From Paragordius varius (taxonomy: Eukaryota > Nematomorpha), in NCBI GenBank assembly GCA_964247055.1, contig OZ176054.1:4774001-4838000 (forward strand): DNA of 64,000 nt. Direction: 5' to 3'. The notes beneath the pieces were generated by a model. The model was not told where the DNA came from. It worked only from the letters and a program-made list of their open reading frames with translations, and ran no database searches. Shown one piece after another: positions 51,420 to 62,737 of the stretch. A program made the position numbers and the translations under genes. Each line of letters starts with the position of its first letter. Positions within the stretch are counted from its first letter, which is position 1.

Positions 51420-52550
51420 TTAATATATTTTCGTTAAGATAAAATTTAATAATATCATGCTTTAATCTGATACTACCTTATTAATTAAAATATATTCTGC
51501 TATAATAGTTAAATAATATGGTTAAAATGAGTCGCGAAAAATGGTCTTCAAAAAAATTAGCCCTTCTGTAACAAATTCCGAACATTTGCAGCCGGTTTCC
51601 GAGTTGGTTCCTTACCTTTCATATAATAATTTGAAACATTTATTGTAAAACTCAACACTTATTGTAAATTAATTTTATTGGAAGAAATATGACAGTTTAT
51701 TTAATGTATGATGTAAAAAGTACAAATGTTTGTTATTAACATTTCAAACATTATCACATTTTTTATACAACCTTTGTAAATTTATTAAAAAGTTATTGCA
51801 TCAAAATCAAAACGAAAAGGTTTTGACCGAAGTCTAATTATATTATAATATTTTGGTACATCCATTCCAATTTTAATGAATAATTTTCATATTTTCCCAA
51901 TAAAAAAATTATTGAGAGACCCATTTACAAGAACATAACAAATATTTGTATATCAGCAATAAATGGTAGCGAGAGCCATTTGCATCTAAACCTACTTTAT
52001 TTTTATATGGCGCGTGCATACGCAGTGGCAAAAACAACATCATTGAAATTTTTACCTCTCCTTTAAAAATATGGTTTCAGTTCCGATTCGCCCTGATCAA
52101 AATTAATAACTCGTTTATGGTTTTAAGTTATTTTTCACGGAGAATATTATATAAATTACCAACAATCGTGACTTTTTATGGGAGCTTTTAACACTTTCAT
52201 TAATATCAAAAGAGGGGCTATATATTACCAAACCGAATCTATGAGTTTTTTATTTCAAATAAGATATAAACAATTTGTTCTATAATATCTAAACAATTAA
52301 ATGTTTTAATATATCGCACCTATATAATATTTCTTGTGCGAGGTTTTGGGTTGTCATTGAAGATTATGAAACATTAACATAGTCAATGATCCATCAGTTT
52401 TAAAATTGCCAGCGGTTAATTTTCAATTGTTTAAAGGTCGATAGGGTCACAGCATCCATATGAATATATTTTAAAAAAATAATACTGCAAAAAAATTAAT
52501 CATATATTCTCTTTCAGATTTAAACCAGCTATTAGAATCGTTTTATAGAT
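51420..52550. other. Intergenic, no gene seen
   Basis: AT-rich sequence between SNRPA and the LINE. No repeat ends recognised. Confidence 0.6.
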
Positions 52551-52825
52551 TGCTTAAATTTAACAAACATGGAATGGATAATTTTAGGATTCCATATTCG
52601 GAATTTTATATCCATGAAGTAGCTTCCTCCATAAATTACGATCTTTACATTGTTCTGTGGAAAGGCTACGTTGATTCAAGTCCATTTTTATATTATCATT
52701 ATAAGAAAAGAGTGGTCGTCCCTTTCTTCTATTGCCATCAACATTAATGTTTTCAACAGTTTTTAACGGATGGGTGGCGTCTCTTCTCTGAGTATGACCG
52801 TATAGACGCAATCTGTTAGTTTGAA

Positions 52826-54625
52826 TTATATAATCGATTTATCGTTTTCTTTAATGAAAATTGGTATTTCTGGTGTACGAAAGCAGCTTTTGAGTATTCG
52901 ATTCTCACTGGTTAGGAGTTTTGTTTGATTTGTTTTGTTTAATGCCCAGGTTTCAGAACCATAGGTAAGAGCAGGTCTTATTCCTGCCTTGTAAAGATAC
53001 CATTTATTACGATTGTTAACATGTTTGTTTTGGAAAACATATTTTAATTGATTATATTTTATCCAACCTTGTTGTATTCTTCTTTTGATAGCCTTTTGTG
53101 GGCTTCCCTGAGATGATATGACATCTCCTAGGTATACGAAGGAGTCAACCAATTCGATGTCATGTCCATCAATGTTAAGTAGCTTTGGTCGATTAAAATT
53201 TTTATTGCTTGGGTCTAAGCAATTTAAGCATTTAAAATTAATTACATTTGTTAACTTGTCTTTTATTTTTGAGCACTTTTTGTGTACCCACAATTGACAT
53301 GATATGCATTTAATGGAATTTGAACGTACTTCCTTACTGCAAATGGAACAGGGGTATCTGGGTGTTTCACTTTCACCCGTTATCATTATTTTTGTTTTTG
53401 TGGCGTTTATGATCATTCCATATTGTTCAAGGCATTTCTTCCACTTGGAATATGTATTTACCAGTTGATCCCATGATCGTGTCGTTATCACGAGGTCGTC
53501 GGCGAATAACATTTCCCAAGGGCATTCAGTTCTTATGTCTTGCGTTGCCGCATCCATTATAGTTATAAAAAGGAGTGGACTTAGGACTGAACCCTGATGT
53601 AGTCCAGCGTTTGTTGGGAAATTGTTTGTATTGCCAATATTGGTTCTAACGTTGGTTGTTGTATTTTTATAGAGTAGTAATAAAATTTGTATAGTATGTT
53701 CTTCTATTCCCTTTTTACGTAGTGCCCATTGAATTGTGGAGCGTGGTATTTGGTCAAACGCACGTTCCAGATCTACAAAGACATGGTATAGCTTTTGTTT
53801 CTTTTCCAGATATTTTTCTTGTAAGCGTCTTAGGATGAACAAGGGATCAATTGTGCTACTGTTTGGACGGAATGCAAACTGATTTGAATCTAAGCTTATA
53901 AGTTTTCTCAGCCTGTTTTCTAAAATATTTTCGAATATTTTCAGTGTGTGTTCTAGAAGTTTTAAAGGTCGGTAGGACGATGTTTTTAAACGATCACCTT
54001 TATTTTTATAAATGGGGATTATTATGCTGTTCTTCCAATCGTTGGGAGTTTGGTTTGTAATTATTATTTGGTTAAAGAGTTTTGTTAGATATTCTGCAGT
54101 GTTTGTGATGGGTCGAATGAGGTCGACTGAAAGGCTGCTTGGGCCTGGAGCTTTGTTACTTTTTAATTTATTGATTGCAGTTGTGACTTCATCTATGGTG
54201 ATTTCTTGTATGGGACCAGCTACTGGTGAAACCATGCTAATTTGTTTGGTCGGGTTTACTTGGTTGAGTTGTTTTTCTAAGTTCGTTTTCCAAATTTCTT
54301 TGACTTTCGAGGGATTCGTTATTATATTATCATTATCATCTTTAATACATTTTATGGTTTTAACATCTTTATTACTATTGTTAAGGTTTTTGAGTCTTTT
54401 AAGAATCGTTTGGTTTTTAAAGTCTTTTTCTAAACTTTCAGCGATTTTAATGGATTTTTCATTCATAGCGTGTCGAATAACTTTCTGGACCTCTCGTTTT
54501 TTGTCATCATAAACTTTTTTATCATCATTATTTTTCGAGCTTTTCCATTTTTTATATGCTTCGCCTTTTTCACGCAACAATGGTTTTATTTCATTTTTCC
54601 ACCACCAGCTTTTCCGTTGCCTCAT
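52826..54625 (-). CDS. LINE reverse transcriptase with PHD-like zinc finger
   Basis: 599 codons. RT palm and fingers lie in the first about 400 residues, with PWEMLFADDLVITT as the metal-binding site. Around residue 425-470, CSICSKEVRSNSIKCISC followed by LWVHKKC and FKCLNC has the Cys4-His-Cys3 spacing of a PHD-type finger. NVDG/GYGH-type C-terminal sequence lies in the adjoining frame at 52584-52811. Such fingers occur in several animal RTE-like elements; a role in target choice is inference. Confidence 0.85.
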   Translation of the reverse strand: MRQRKSWWWKNEIKPLLREKGEAYKKWKSSKNNDDKKVYDDKKREVQKVIRHAMNEKSIKIAESLEKDFKNQTILKRLKNLNNSNKDVKTIKCIKDDNDNIITNPSKVKEIWKTNLEKQLNQVNPTKQISMVSPVAGPIQEITIDEVTTAINKLKSNKAPGPSSLSVDLIRPITNTAEYLTKLFNQIIITNQTPNDWKNSIIIPIYKNKGDRLKTSSYRPLKLLEHTLKIFENILENRLRKLISLDSNQFAFRPNSSTIDPLFILRRLQEKYLEKKQKLYHVFVDLERAFDQIPRSTIQWALRKKGIEEHTIQILLLLYKNTTTNVRTNIGNTNNFPTNAGLHQGSVLSPLLFITIMDAATQDIRTECPWEMLFADDLVITTRSWDQLVNTYSKWKKCLEQYGMIINATKTKIMITGESETPRYPCSICSKEVRSNSIKCISCQLWVHKKCSKIKDKLTNVINFKCLNCLDPSNKNFNRPKLLNIDGHDIELVDSFVYLGDVISSQGSPQKAIKRRIQQGWIKYNQLKYVFQNKHVNNRNKWYLYKAGIRPALTYGSETWALNKTNQTKLLTSENRILKSCFRTPEIPIFIKENDKSII

Positions 54626-54695
54626 TGGTTTAGTAAAGCCACAATGTATTTTAGCAGATGTTAGAATTGTGCTTTTAAAATTATTCCATAAAGTT

Positions 54696-55574
54696 TCAAC
54701 ATTGTTTTGTTCGGGAATATTTAACGCTGTGTTTTTGGTGTATTAATAATTTTGACTCCTTTAACTTTGCTATGTTTATTTTTTGGGGTTGGAATGCGGT
54801 CTTACGGCTTTTCTCGATGATTAGAAATGCTGTTATTAGCTTGTGTTGGTAGGAGGGTTGATAGTAAGTTTTGATGTTTGTTAAATGTTTCCTAATGTTT
54901 TTGGGAATTAATATGAAGTCTATCATAGATGAGTGATCACCAGAATTATATGTTATGTGCTGGTTGCTTTTTTTCTTAAAATGGGTATTTGCGACTATGA
55001 GTTGATTTGCAATGCAAAAGTCTAGCAAACTCTCGCCCATCTTATCGAGGGCTCCAACGCCATTTCCACCATGCACGCCATGGTATTCATTACTATCATT
55101 ATTAATATGGCAATTAAAATCACCACCAACAAAAGTTTGTTCGCTAGAAGAAGTTTTGTTCATCAAATCATAGAGGGCTTCCCAATATTCGTTTTTTGAT
55201 GCTTCGCTTAGACCAGATTGTGGTGCGTAAGCTGAAACTATATTTATTACATTATCATTCATCAATATTTTTATTTGAATCATTCTTGGATTATGTCTTA
55301 TTACATCAATTATGTTATCACGGTAGATGTTTTTAATGAAAATCGCAACACCACCTTGTCCCTTGTCATTTCCTTTAAAGAATAGTGTATAATCGTCTAA
55401 GCTTTTCAATCCCTCTCCTTTCAATCTGGCCTCTTGGATGCAACATATATCTATATTGTTATGACTAAGAGTGTTTGTTACCATTAATATTTTGTTAACT
55501 AGGGTACCCACATTCCATGTGGCAAATTTCAGAACTGTTTTATTATTATTACTAACGGTATTATTTATTTTCAT
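54696..55574 (-). CDS. LINE endonuclease (EEP family)
   Basis: 292 codons. Motifs: NVGTL and QEAR (metal-binding Glu), SAYAPQSG, GGDFNCHI (Asp/Asn), TYNSGDHSSMIDFIL (Asp/His region). Resembles the craniofacial-development-protein-2-like endonucleases derived from RTE elements. It nicks target DNA to prime reverse transcription. The open frame runs out just before the RT part through a one-base shift in an A-run. Confidence 0.85.
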   Translation of the reverse strand: MKINNTVSNNNKTVLKFATWNVGTLVNKILMVTNTLSHNNIDICCIQEARLKGEGLKSLDDYTLFFKGNDKGQGGVAIFIKNIYRDNIIDVIRHNPRMIQIKILMNDNVINIVSAYAPQSGLSEASKNEYWEALYDLMNKTSSSEQTFVGGDFNCHINNDSNEYHGVHGGNGVGALDKMGESLLDFCIANQLIVANTHFKKKSNQHITYNSGDHSSMIDFILIPKNIRKHLTNIKTYYQPSYQHKLITAFLIIEKSRKTAFQPQKINIAKLKESKLLIHQKHSVKYSRTKQC

Positions 55575-55704
55575 AGTTATTTTGGTAATTATTATTATTC
55601 AAAGTATATATCAAAAAAATATAGTGTATAAAAGTGTAAATAGGAAATATTATCAAAATAATTATTATTATAAGTTGAATTATTATTGTTATTTGAGATA
55701 TTGA

Positions 55705-56090
55705 TAAGGTTTTAGTGTTCTTTCATATTCATATTATTATACTTCATGGTTTATTGAGGCAATTTTTACGTAACACATGCCCTTGTGTACAACTAATGAT
55801 TTTACAGATCATTAGAAAACTGGCCTTTGCCGTTAGCGCATTTTCATGCCCCAGCCAACACCACGGGGAGGTGGCAATAGGACTTTGTTGGCAAAATTTA
55901 ACAAACATATATAAACTATTATTTTTTTAAATTATTTCTTACCAAAACCAATTACAATATTAAATTTTGTATGATTTCATTTACTATTTTTTATTTACTT
56001 AAACACGCCCAGGTATCCTAACTAGATGTTTTGTGATTTTAAAATTTTTATTTTACTATTATATATTAATTATATATGTCAGATGTAAAT
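55705..56090. other. Intergenic, no gene seen
   Basis: Gap between the LINE 5' end and the hAT fossil. A 71-codon ORF at 55715 has no family features. Confidence 0.5.
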
Positions 56091-56096
56091 AACATA

Positions 56097-58320
56097 GGAT
56101 GACCAGACGTCCCGCTTTTGGCGGGACAGTTCCGATTTTTTACCATTTGTCCCCGCGTTCCGCTACTTTTTTTCAAAAGTCCCGCTTTTAGTATTCAGAT
56201 AAATATTATATTAAATCTATTGTTTTGCGCTTTTTTGTATTCGTACTGCTAACTGAACAGTCAAATGAAGTCTGCTACTTACGCTTACCATAGAAATTTA
56301 TAATAAATAATTTATTTTTATTGATATAGTTTATTTTAGATTTTGATGAGTATGAAAAGAGGATTTAACTCACCGATGATTTAAGAAGTAAACTTTCTTT
56401 TATTAAAAAACTTAAAAAGGACTACATAGTTAAATGTCAAACATGCAACGGCGAATTCAGTATTTTGCACGGCGGAAAGAATGATGTCTCCAAAACATTT
56501 GGAGAGGCAGAAAAAGATGTGTAAATACTGCTGCATCATCCTCCAATGCCAGATTTTATTTAAAAAACAACATACGGAGATGCAAAATAATTTAGCATTA
56601 ACAGAAGGACTTATATCATTTACGCTGTTAATTACAATCATTCCTTCAGATCTATGGATTGTACATCACAAGTATCAGAAAGCTATTTAATAAAAAATTT
56701 ACCTGTGCTAGAACAGCCGAGGCAACACTATGTAATGTGCTGTCCCACCTGCATTTTCAGAAATTAAAAATAATTTACAAAAAATTAATTTTGTATCCAT
56801 ATATTCTGACGCGTCTAATCATAAAGAAATAAAATTATTTCTAACCATCATAAGATATTTTGATGTTACTGGGGTTAAAATTAAAATTTTAAATTTTATT
56901 TCTTTACCCGATGAAAATTTTTAAATAATTTTTAGTTCTATTATAGATTTCTAAAAAAAATAATTTAAAACAAAAAATTATCGCATACTGTGCAGACAAT
57001 ACGAGTACTAATTTCGGAGGAAAAGCGAGAAGGCACAAATAATATATCTTATAAATTAGCGAAAGATCTGAATCAAAATATTATTGGTGCTGGGTGTGCA
57101 ACGCATATAACGCTATTCAAACAGCTGCTGACTTGTTACCAGTTTTTAAATTTATTCTAATTTCTATATATAAACTGAGCGCGTTGTAATGCTTAAAGAT
57201 TTTTGTGAAAATGCGGAATATCAGAAAATACTTGGATACTGTAAGCGTTGGTTAGCTCTTCTGCCAGCTATCGAAAGAATTTTGAAAATGTATGATCCCT
57301 TTAAATCCTACTTTCTTTCGCAAACAAATGTTCTACAATTTTAAAAAAGTTTTTTAAAAATAAATCTTTAAAATAGTTAGAGTTTCTATAAATCAAGCTG
57401 CTCTTTTTTAAAACGTCATTAAACATTGAAGGTGACAAATTATCTGCAAACGAAATAGCAAATGAAGTTAATAATTTAAAATACCAATGTCAAGAGAGGT
57501 TAGAATTTATTTTTTGCCATACTATTAATAGTATAATCGACCTTAAAGGGTAAGGTGCAATAAACTGTCAGTATATCATAAACCATATAAATAGGTTTTA
57601 AACCAACTGCAAAGGTTATTTAGAAGACTGGACGGTACGATTCAATGATATTGATCCTTTTTATTGGATAACCATAATTTACTAGGAACGATGTTAAAAA
57701 ATTCTTTGATTTAATTTCTCTAAAATTCCCAAATAGTAATATTACTGAAAATAATTTTTTTAATGAAGTATCATTTGTTGAAAAATATATTGATAAAGAA
57801 AAGCTCAAATATTGGGCATCAGAAAAAATAACAGTAGATGACAAATGGTTGGAAATATTTCATCATATTGAAACAAACTACCTTCCTTACAATAATGTTT
57901 AAAAAATTGTGGAAACCGCACTCTCTCCTGGAAATAATGCTGCGACTGAACGCGTTTTTTGTGCAGTAAATTAAGTGTGGACATCGGAAAAAGATCAAAA
58001 TTAAATGTTGAAACTCTCAAAGCCATTTTCAAATATAATTTAACAAATTCTTGTAAAGAATTTTATAATATATAAAAAAATGATAACGACCTGCTCCTAC
58101 AAATTTACTGAAATAAAAAATATATTAAGGAATGAATATTATACATTTTTTATTATAAATTGTATTATTTTAAAAATAAAAAAATATTACGATATTATTT
58201 TTTGTTAGAAAGTTTATTTGATAATCAATACCCCCCCCGCCCTTAGGTTGAGAGTTGTCCCGCTTTTTCCATTTAAAAATCTGTTCCTTAAATAACAGGA
58301 TCTGAAAAAAACATTTATTA
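56097..58320 (+). mobile_element. Decayed hAT transposon with BED-finger transposase
   Basis: The left end ggatgaccagacgtcccgct then tttggcgggaca is a known type of hAT terminus. Transposase pieces in order: BED zinc finger near 56405-56520 (YIVKCQTCNGEFSILHGGKN); a catalytic-domain part near 56760-56930 (INFVSIYSDASNHKEIKLFL, TIIRYFDVTG); and the C-terminal dimerisation region near 57915-58030 (LSPGNNAATERVF, VWTSEKDQN, LKLSKPF). Several stops and frameshifts, at least six, separate them, so it is inactive. Near the right side gtcccgctttttcc (58257) repeats a subterminal motif, but the mirror of the left terminus is missing, so the end is approximate. Confidence 0.85.
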
Positions 58321-58356
58321 TTTTTGATAAATCATTTAGAACCATATTTTTAGACT

Positions 58357-58596
58357 AGGGATGTTCAACACGTTTTGTTCGGTACTCAAAAGTCCATAAA
58401 AAAGTTGAAAAAATAAAAATTATATTTAACTTTACTATTATTTAGAAGAAATATTATCCTAAATTCGGCTTAAATAAATAATAAACCCTAAAATTTTCAA
58501 AGCAGCCCGGGAAGATATTTTAGACCTCCCTGTGAAATAGACTTTGAAACAAATTTAGACATAGTTCACCGAGTTAAACGGCGTGCTTGACATAAC
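58357..58596. mobile_element. Probable hAT-type MITE, about 240 bp
   Basis: Left gggatgttcaacacgttttg then ttcggtactc; right (reverse complement) atgtcaagcacgccgtttaa then ctcggtgaac. These are imperfect inverted repeats of about 30 bp. No clear target duplication. Confidence 0.55.
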
Positions 58597-58599
58597 GGC

Positions 58600-59021
58600 A
58601 AATTCCCTTAAATGGGTACTCTTGTGTCAATTTTTCCCATTCATAAATTGGTATAACATTTGCGTGTCGGTAAAAAATATTTTGTGTTTATAAGATATAA
58701 ATTATTAAAATAATTCCAATTAAATTTATAAGATCTTTCTAAACAAAATGTTTTGCTCGATATAATAATTCGTATATGAATTCGAACTTACTAAATTTGA
58801 ATTTATAAATTACCATACCAAAGAATTAAAGTTTTAATCTAAGCAATAAAACATTCATTTTTGGCAGTAAATTGGGATATCTAATTACACATTCTAGAAT
58901 TTGAGAGATATCAAATATAATAATTAACCTTTACTTGGTAAACGCAATAAAAGTAACACAAACTATCATTACTACTGTACATCTCTCTTAAAGTAATTAT
59001 ATTTTATTATATTAAGACTAG
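58600..59021. other. Intergenic, no gene seen
   Basis: AT-rich sequence upstream of the 59022 ORF. Confidence 0.55.
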
Positions 59022-59633
59022 ATGAGTTCCTCCGAAAGTTTACTACATTTAAGTTCATCTTCTTCGAATTCGGACCATTTGCTTTTGGTACGATCTAAAT
59101 CATTAGTGAGTATACCATTTAACAATACTGCTCATTCTGCTTCTAATTACGACAATGCTTTGTTAGGGCATCGCCCCTTAACAACTCAACAACAAAACTT
59201 GGAAACTTTTAATGATAAGGATGTAAAAAATATAATTATTAGTCCGTTATCTAGCCTGAATACTAGCTCTGAAAATATTTCCAACAACTCTCACAACATA
59301 CAACATTATGTAGTATATCAAAGCAATTATAATTATAATAGCAATAGACATTGTCAACCACTTAATGTCCCAACTTTACAACCTATTCAACTTTTAACAG
59401 ACATGATACTAAATGAAAGTTGTCCTGACCCCATCACTACGCACCTACCAAGGCGAGAAAGTTTAAACTCATCTGATGCAGGCACATACAGCAAACTAAT
59501 TGATTTAACATTTAAAGAGCAAATAGGATCGACATACAATGCAGCAAGAGAATGCTTAACAACGAAAGAAACATTAACCTCAAAACCAGAGAATGAGTTA
59601 ATAATTTTTTTAGAAAAGATATTATCTATATAG
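59022..59633 (+). CDS. Ser/Asn-rich hypothetical protein or first exon
   Basis: Unrecognised. A 203-codon ATG-initiated frame, by far the longest in this part. It has a Ser-rich start (SSSESLLHLSSSSSNSDHLL), an Asn/Ser/Gln-rich middle and a more ordered end (LIDLTFKEQIGSTYNAAREC). There is no signal peptide or membrane segment. The low complexity resembles a disordered N-terminus. A donor may lie near 59605, so the last residues are uncertain. Candidate downstream exons lie near 61100 and 61441. Whether these make one gene is not shown. Confidence 0.5.
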   Translation: MSSSESLLHLSSSSSNSDHLLLVRSKSLVSIPFNNTAHSASNYDNALLGHRPLTTQQQNLETFNDKDVKNIIISPLSSLNTSSENISNNSHNIQHYVVYQSNYNYNSNRHCQPLNVPTLQPIQLLTDMILNESCPDPITTHLPRRESLNSSDAGTYSKLIDLTFKEQIGSTYNAARECLTTKETLTSKPENELIIFLEKILSI

Positions 59634-59639
59634 GAGTCT

Positions 59640-61080
59640 ACATTTGCTATAAAAGATTAATGTCAAACTTTCTATTTTTTGGTAAAATATACTAAAAAGG
59701 TGTCTAACATTTTAATTATCACATAATGTGTAAAATTTAGGCATATCCGGAAAATAAACGATTTTAGAGCATAAACTCATTTTGGCAGTTAGTCATTATA
59801 CTTAAAAGGTAGATATAAATAGTGTTAAGCTCGTGTAAGGCTTTTAAATGGAAAATTAAACTTCGTAACAAAATATTATTTGAAGGGATTAAAGTTAAAT
59901 ACATGATTACTTTTTGGTCTATTTTACCATACATGGGCACATAAAGCCTAGAAAATATGTTTTTTAACACATGGTAACAAAATAAAAGTTAATACATGCA
60001 ACCTTATGTAAGCATAAATTATATTAACTGATAACTAAGTATAACGTTTGAATACCGTTCAATATTTTCTCAATATTACAGTTTAGGTTTCTAAGAATTT
60101 GTGATTGAATTGATGTCTTAGTCTGATTTTAAACCATTACTATCAACCAAAAATCTTTAAACGGTCGAAAAACATATTTTTCCATTAAAAAGCACCTTTA
60201 GGACCGCATGCGGCCCATGGTTGATTAAAACCATTTAATATTTTTTTATTTTTAATATATTATTTTTTGTAATAATATAGGAATCATGGATATTTTTAAC
60301 CAAAAATTGAACAGCGGTCCTCAACCTCCAAAAAATACTTTTTCTTTTAAATTTGTTTTAGTAGTTTATTTAGTTTTATTTGGTTCAAAATTTGTTTTAA
60401 GATATTTATTAATATAAAGTATATTACATCAGGGACTGAAACTGGAACCGCTTTTAGCTTCGGTTCCGGCTCCACTCTCTGGGTAACCCATATATTATTT
60501 ATATAATGGCAAAGAAAATGGTTCTAGTTGCTTATAAAATTTGCCAAAAATTGGACATTGGTATTTTCATTAAATTACAGAACGATAGTTGGATACGTCG
60601 TTTTCGGAATTAAGTTGCAATTAGCTCCATAGGGCTTTTTTATATTGAAATTTCCCTGCCTATTTCGTGCATCAAAATATTTTTACATTCTTATTTTCAT
60701 GTTTTTATTTTTCTTTAACAGGTTTCCTAAGATTTAAGGTACTTACAAGGATTATATCGGTTCTTGCAATCCCTGTATTAAAACATTTAAACTTCGCTAT
60801 ATCTAATCCACCTTTTAAAATTTCGATTTCCTAAAATTGTGTTTGTTGGTGAAATTGCTCGCATTATATTTCTGTTATTGATTCCAAATTTAGGAGGTTT
60901 TTCTTTTAAATATTAAAAAACATGATTAAAATGGAAAAAAATGTATAAGAAAAAAATATAGGATCTAAATTTGAGTTACTGCCCCAGACACGCATGATTA
61001 ATTCTTAGAGTCAAGTAAAAATGTATAGATTAATAGTACAGGTTTTTAAACTAGTTGTTTTTTATTTATATATTTATTTT
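59640..61080. other. AT-rich, no exon recognised; repeat-end-like words
   Basis: Near 60195 (ggaccgcatgcggcccatgg), 60312 (cagcggtcctcaacct) and 60432 (cagggactgaaactggaacc ... ctccactctctg) are words like hAT termini, but no paired ends or duplications could be fixed. Confidence 0.4.
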
Positions 61081-61099
61081 TTTATTATCCTTTTACAGG

Positions 61100-61581
61100 T
61101 TAGTCAAGCTAATTGCACTGTTAGTATCATCCAAAAAATAGTCAAGTAAGGCGAAACATGAATAGTATTATTTAAAATCACTTAGCTTATTTTGTTTCAT
61201 GTTCATCTATCATTTATTTTGTGACTTAACAAGATCTGATTTGAGTTCTATAGCGCGATTTCATTCATTTGGTATTATTTTCGAATCATCGGTAATTTAA
61301 ACAGTTCCGCCTTTCAAAGATAAATACCTTTTCTTCTTAACTCGAAAAAAAAATTTTGCGGGTCTCAATTAAATTAATTGTTGGACGGAGGAAATATATA
61401 GTATTAATAATTTATTCACTATGTAATATTTTTTGCTAAACAGATGGGAAACCCAAAATGAAAGAAACCTCCAATATTTTCAACAATTAGGTCCAACCAA
61501 ATTGCTCAGATCTTCAGTACGAGGCAAATATGAATCATTAATGGCCCAGACATTTTATGAGCCTTCGACAAGATCTATATA
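61100..61581 (+). CDS. Possible last two exons of an unrecognised gene
   Basis: After a cag acceptor near 61099: VSQANCTVSIIQKIV, with a gtaagg donor near 61147. After a cag acceptor near 61442: WETQNERNLQYFQQLG, PTKLLRSSVRGKYESL, MAQTFYEPSTRSI and a stop at 61579-61581. Phases agree (AA + A = Lys). FYEPSTRS equals the carbamoyl-phosphate binding motif of aspartate carbamoyltransferases (FYE.STRT), and RGK precedes it as in that family, but the spacing is 3 residues too long and the frame ends right after. It could be the true end of the 59022 gene, a carbamoyltransferase scrap, or chance. Confidence 0.35.
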
Positions 61582-61589
61582 GAGAGTCA

Positions 61590-62693
61590 AAGATAATATA
61601 CATATTGCTTAATTAACCCCTTGGAGTGCGTTTAATAAATATATTTAATATTCTTTTGTTTTAATTTAGGGGTCAATTTTATTTTAAGTTATTATAATAA
61701 AATTTAGTATTAAACAAATACTCATTTAACTTTATATATTATAGATTGGTGAAATACAATTTTTTAACTACATATTGTGAACTTTTACACTGATATTTTA
61801 TATACGTACATATAACCACATAAATGATGCATATTTAAGTTGAGTACATCCCGACAATTAAACAGTAAAAAGTAAAGGGTTTATTTTTGGTTTACTATTG
61901 TGACATATTAAATTACGCGCTCCAAAAAACCCATAAAAATTTTGGGAAAACAGAAACCTTCAAAGGTAAGAAACCAAAAGAAGATATTTATTTGAAAAAT
62001 ATAAAATGTTAATTTTTTTGGAAATCATTTTGGATTTACTTAAATTATATATAATATATATAATAACAAATTTGTTCAAACATGCGTAAAAGCAGACATT
62101 ATTTTTTAAAAAGAAAAGATTTTAAAATTCAATTTCACGCCAGGCTCCTTACAAAAATACATTTTTTTCGGGAATTCATTCAATATTATTACTTAAAATT
62201 TTTTTTACCACAAAAAATTTATGAATCTTTATTTTTAATATTGGCGTTTAAGAGGTTATATTTCGAAAAAAATTGTGAACGTTATATATATAATAATAGT
62301 TTTTTTATAACTTTGTCATACAATAAATTTTAATTACTTGTGAGAAACAAACCATGCTATAATCTAATTTTTGTAATATTTTTTTATTATATATATTTGG
62401 CATTTATAAACTAAGATCAAGGAATTAATTTGATGAAAACAAAGCATAAAAGGTAGAAAAGAAAAAGGAGATAGATCGAGATTAGTTAAAAAATATATAT
62501 ACTCTTTTTTAAGGTGACGCATAAGAAAATTATCTTTCTTTAAGCTTCGAAACTTTTAATGTTACAAGAATTTAAAAAAATATATATAAATATATTGTTG
62601 GAACGATGTTAATTCTAAATTATTTTGTTTTAACTAATATATATCCTTTTTTAGCCTAGTAAATTTATAATAAGAGATATTTTCAAATCTGAT

Positions 62694-62737
<44 letters not shown>

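Larger units (their letters stand above)
52570..55600 (-). mobile_element. LINE, RTE/CFDP2-like, nearly whole
   Basis: Minus-strand non-LTR retrotransposon. 55574-54696 encodes an apurinic-type endonuclease (KFATWNVGTL, CCIQEARLKGEG, SAYAPQSG, VGGDFNCHI, HSSMIDFIL). 54625-52826 encodes the reverse transcriptase: SSYRPLKLLEHTLKIFENIL, AFRPNSSTIDPLFILRRLQ, VFVDLERAFDQIP, LHQGSVLSPLLF, catalytic FADD. 52811-52584 encodes the C-terminal RLYGHTQRRD...NRRKGRPLFSY region. Two single-base frame breaks separate these three parts; no stop lies inside the RT. The low damage suggests a recent insertion. The 3' end lies near 52570, and no clear target duplication was seen. Confidence 0.9.

Noticed and set aside
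54012-54664. Plus-strand ORFs of 166 and 64 codons
   Set aside because: They are reverse-strand shadows of the LINE reverse transcriptase.
62082-62333. 83-codon Phe/Tyr/Lys-rich ORF
   Set aside because: Its composition is what AT-rich non-coding DNA gives, with no motif or splice context.
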